Below are positions 35,845 to 36,995 of a stretch of 36,995 nt of DNA, in pieces. Source of the DNA: Chlorokybus atmophyticus (Eukaryota > Streptophyta > Chlorokybophyceae > Chlorokybales > Chlorokybaceae); the NCBI GenBank assembly GCA_009103225.1, contig RHPI01000773.1, positions 86,003 through 122,997 of the forward strand, written 5' to 3'. The notes under the pieces were generated by a model. It had not been told where the DNA came from and did no database searches. It was given only the letters and a program-made list of their open reading frames with translations. Positions within the stretch are counted from its first letter, which is position 1; every line of letters starts with the position of its first letter. The position numbers and the translations under genes were made by a program.

Positions 35845-36931
35845 TAGTGGTTAGCAAGAGGAGCAGCAGTAACGTTATCAGTTCCAAAGGCTGCATATGT
35901 CACATGAGCCTAGATGAACGTGTCTATGTGCGTGCGTGCGTGCCTGAGAAAGAAGCACATCATCACGCAGGGCGAGGGGATAGATTGAGCCTCATTGAAG
36001 TGCATAAGCGAGACAGAAGCAACATTATAGGCAGAACAGCAACTCGCATACTTAGCTGCAAGAGAGTGAGCGGAGAAGCTTTCATGGCATAGCAGAACAG
36101 GCCAGAGTCTAGCAACGCTGTGCCGGAGATGTTTACTAACGACAATTACATGATAGCGTCGCAGACGTTAACACTTGTTCGTAATAAATCTCGTGAACAA
36201 CAGCATGCCTACATGCGTCCAGCGCGAGAGAAAGAGCATGTGACATCCCGCGTTCCCAACCCTAACCTTCAGCACTAAGGTACCTGGGCACCACCGATCA
36301 GCCCGGCAGCAGCTGCGCCACGCCTTGACCCCTCCCTTCCAGAGACGAGAGTCGTCTCTCTCGCCCCATGACAGAGACGACTCCACTCCCGCTCCACTCC
36401 CCCAACGCCTTCCGCCGCCGCCCTGCCGGCTTGCAACCCAAGGGCACTGACAGCTGTCGCGTCTCAGCCCTCGCTTTCGCTCTGGCTGAGCTGAGCTCAC
36501 TGCCCGAGGCGCAGCGACAGGGGGAAGAGAGGGGTTGCAAAAGGATTGCTGCTGCTGGCGGCGAGGCGAGGCGGGGCGAGGCGTGGAAGTGTTGTGCGGT
36601 AATCCCACCCATTCATCGAGTATTGCTTAGCCTCTGCCTGCTGCTCCGGCCTGCCCCGCTGACGTAAGCTTAGACGCCCCGGAGCCGGCCGCCCAGGCAG
36701 GCTGCCCATTCCATGCCATCTTGTCGTTCAATCAGCGGTGCAAGTATGATTTATGCATGCAGCCTTTGGTAAGCCGAGCATGCTTGGATTATGCATAAGT
36801 GCATGCATGAGGAAGGTTGCGAGAGGGGCTCTGCGCCCACCCCTTAGCTGTACACCCCATTCCTTCGCACTCCACAAGCTAGAAAGGCCCGTAGTATCAC
36901 TCAGTTAGCCTCAAGCCCATACACGGCAGCG

Positions 36932-36934
<3 letters not shown>

Positions 36935-36995
<61 letters not shown>
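36935..36995. repeat. (CT)n run at window end
   Basis: About 30 uninterrupted CT units running to the last base, suggesting that the assembly stopped in the repeat. Confidence 0.95.

Larger units (their letters stand above)
35405..36995. other. Right edge, no convincing gene
   Basis: TGTAA at about 35537 may end the protein B transcript. A hairpin lies at 35818-35844. Around 36298-36667 open frames exist on both strands (99 to 146 codons) in GC-rich sequence, without domains or clear splice sites. They could be part of a gene continuing outside the window, but that is not supported here. The end is a (CT)n run. Confidence 0.45.

Noticed and set aside
36298..36667. Overlapping plus and minus frames of about 100-146 codons near the right edge
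   Set aside because: Domain-free, GC-driven and contradictory in strand; not reported as genes.

Overview
The window is nuclear DNA of a photosynthetic eukaryote, most likely a green alga. Genes are split by many GT-AG introns. The proteins include a CRM-domain protein of the kind used in plastid RNA processing, a plant-type KT/TPT-family transporter, a plant-type kinesin-13, a B''-type PP2A subunit, a polyprenol reductase, and secreted proteins with long Ser-Pro-rich hinges like those of volvocine pherophorins. Species cannot be named from this stretch. There are no bacterial operons, CRISPR arrays, rRNAs or recognisable tRNAs. The poly-G at base 1 and the (CT)n run at the right end suggest contig edges or breaks in low-complexity DNA.

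Layout: (1) 0.57-2.95 kb, minus: secreted modular protein A (beta-sandwich ectodomain, Pro-rich hinge, EGF, Cys-rich C-module). (2) 3-5.7 kb: no convincing gene; one 24-bp perfect palindrome. (3) 5.73-8.54 kb, minus: MORN-repeat protein, divergent by 40 bp from (4) 8.58-9.95 kb, plus: a CRM domain fused to a HopJ-family domain. (5) 10.74-14.3 kb, minus: kinesin-13 with 13 resolved exons. (6) 14.4-17.2 kb: mostly intergenic with an AT-rich island. (7) 17.18-19.64 kb, plus: PP2A B'' regulatory subunit. (8) 20.30-21.78 kb, minus: nucleotide-sugar/triose-phosphate-type transporter. Two strong hairpins lie between these convergent genes. (9) 22-23.3 kb: second AT-rich island. (10) 23.37-24.95 kb, minus: polyprenol reductase, divergent by 77 bp from (11) 25.03-28.39 kb, plus: SEL1L/HRD3-type ERAD protein. 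(12) 28.4-32.7 kb: no convincing gene; a 65-bp tandem duplication and a hairpin. (13) 32.67-35.40 kb, plus: secreted modular protein B. (14) 35.4-37 kb: no convincing gene.

The most notable points are: a continuous reading frame joining a CRM RNA-binding domain to a HopJ-family domain; two outward-facing genes, A and B, that share EGF plus Cys-rich C-terminal modules with matching intron phases but carry unrelated, bacterial-type N-terminal ectodomains; a divergent pair in which dolichol synthesis and ERAD, both ER glycoprotein functions, share about 77 bp; and introns that in many genes consist largely of alternating purine-pyrimidine TGTGCATGCG-type tracts. Several coding regions (B, the MORN gene, the Pro-rich hinges) need one-base frame changes or contain a stop, so sequencing error, recoding or pseudogenisation has to be considered for them. 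Exon borders were assigned by eye from splice consensus, phase and family knowledge.
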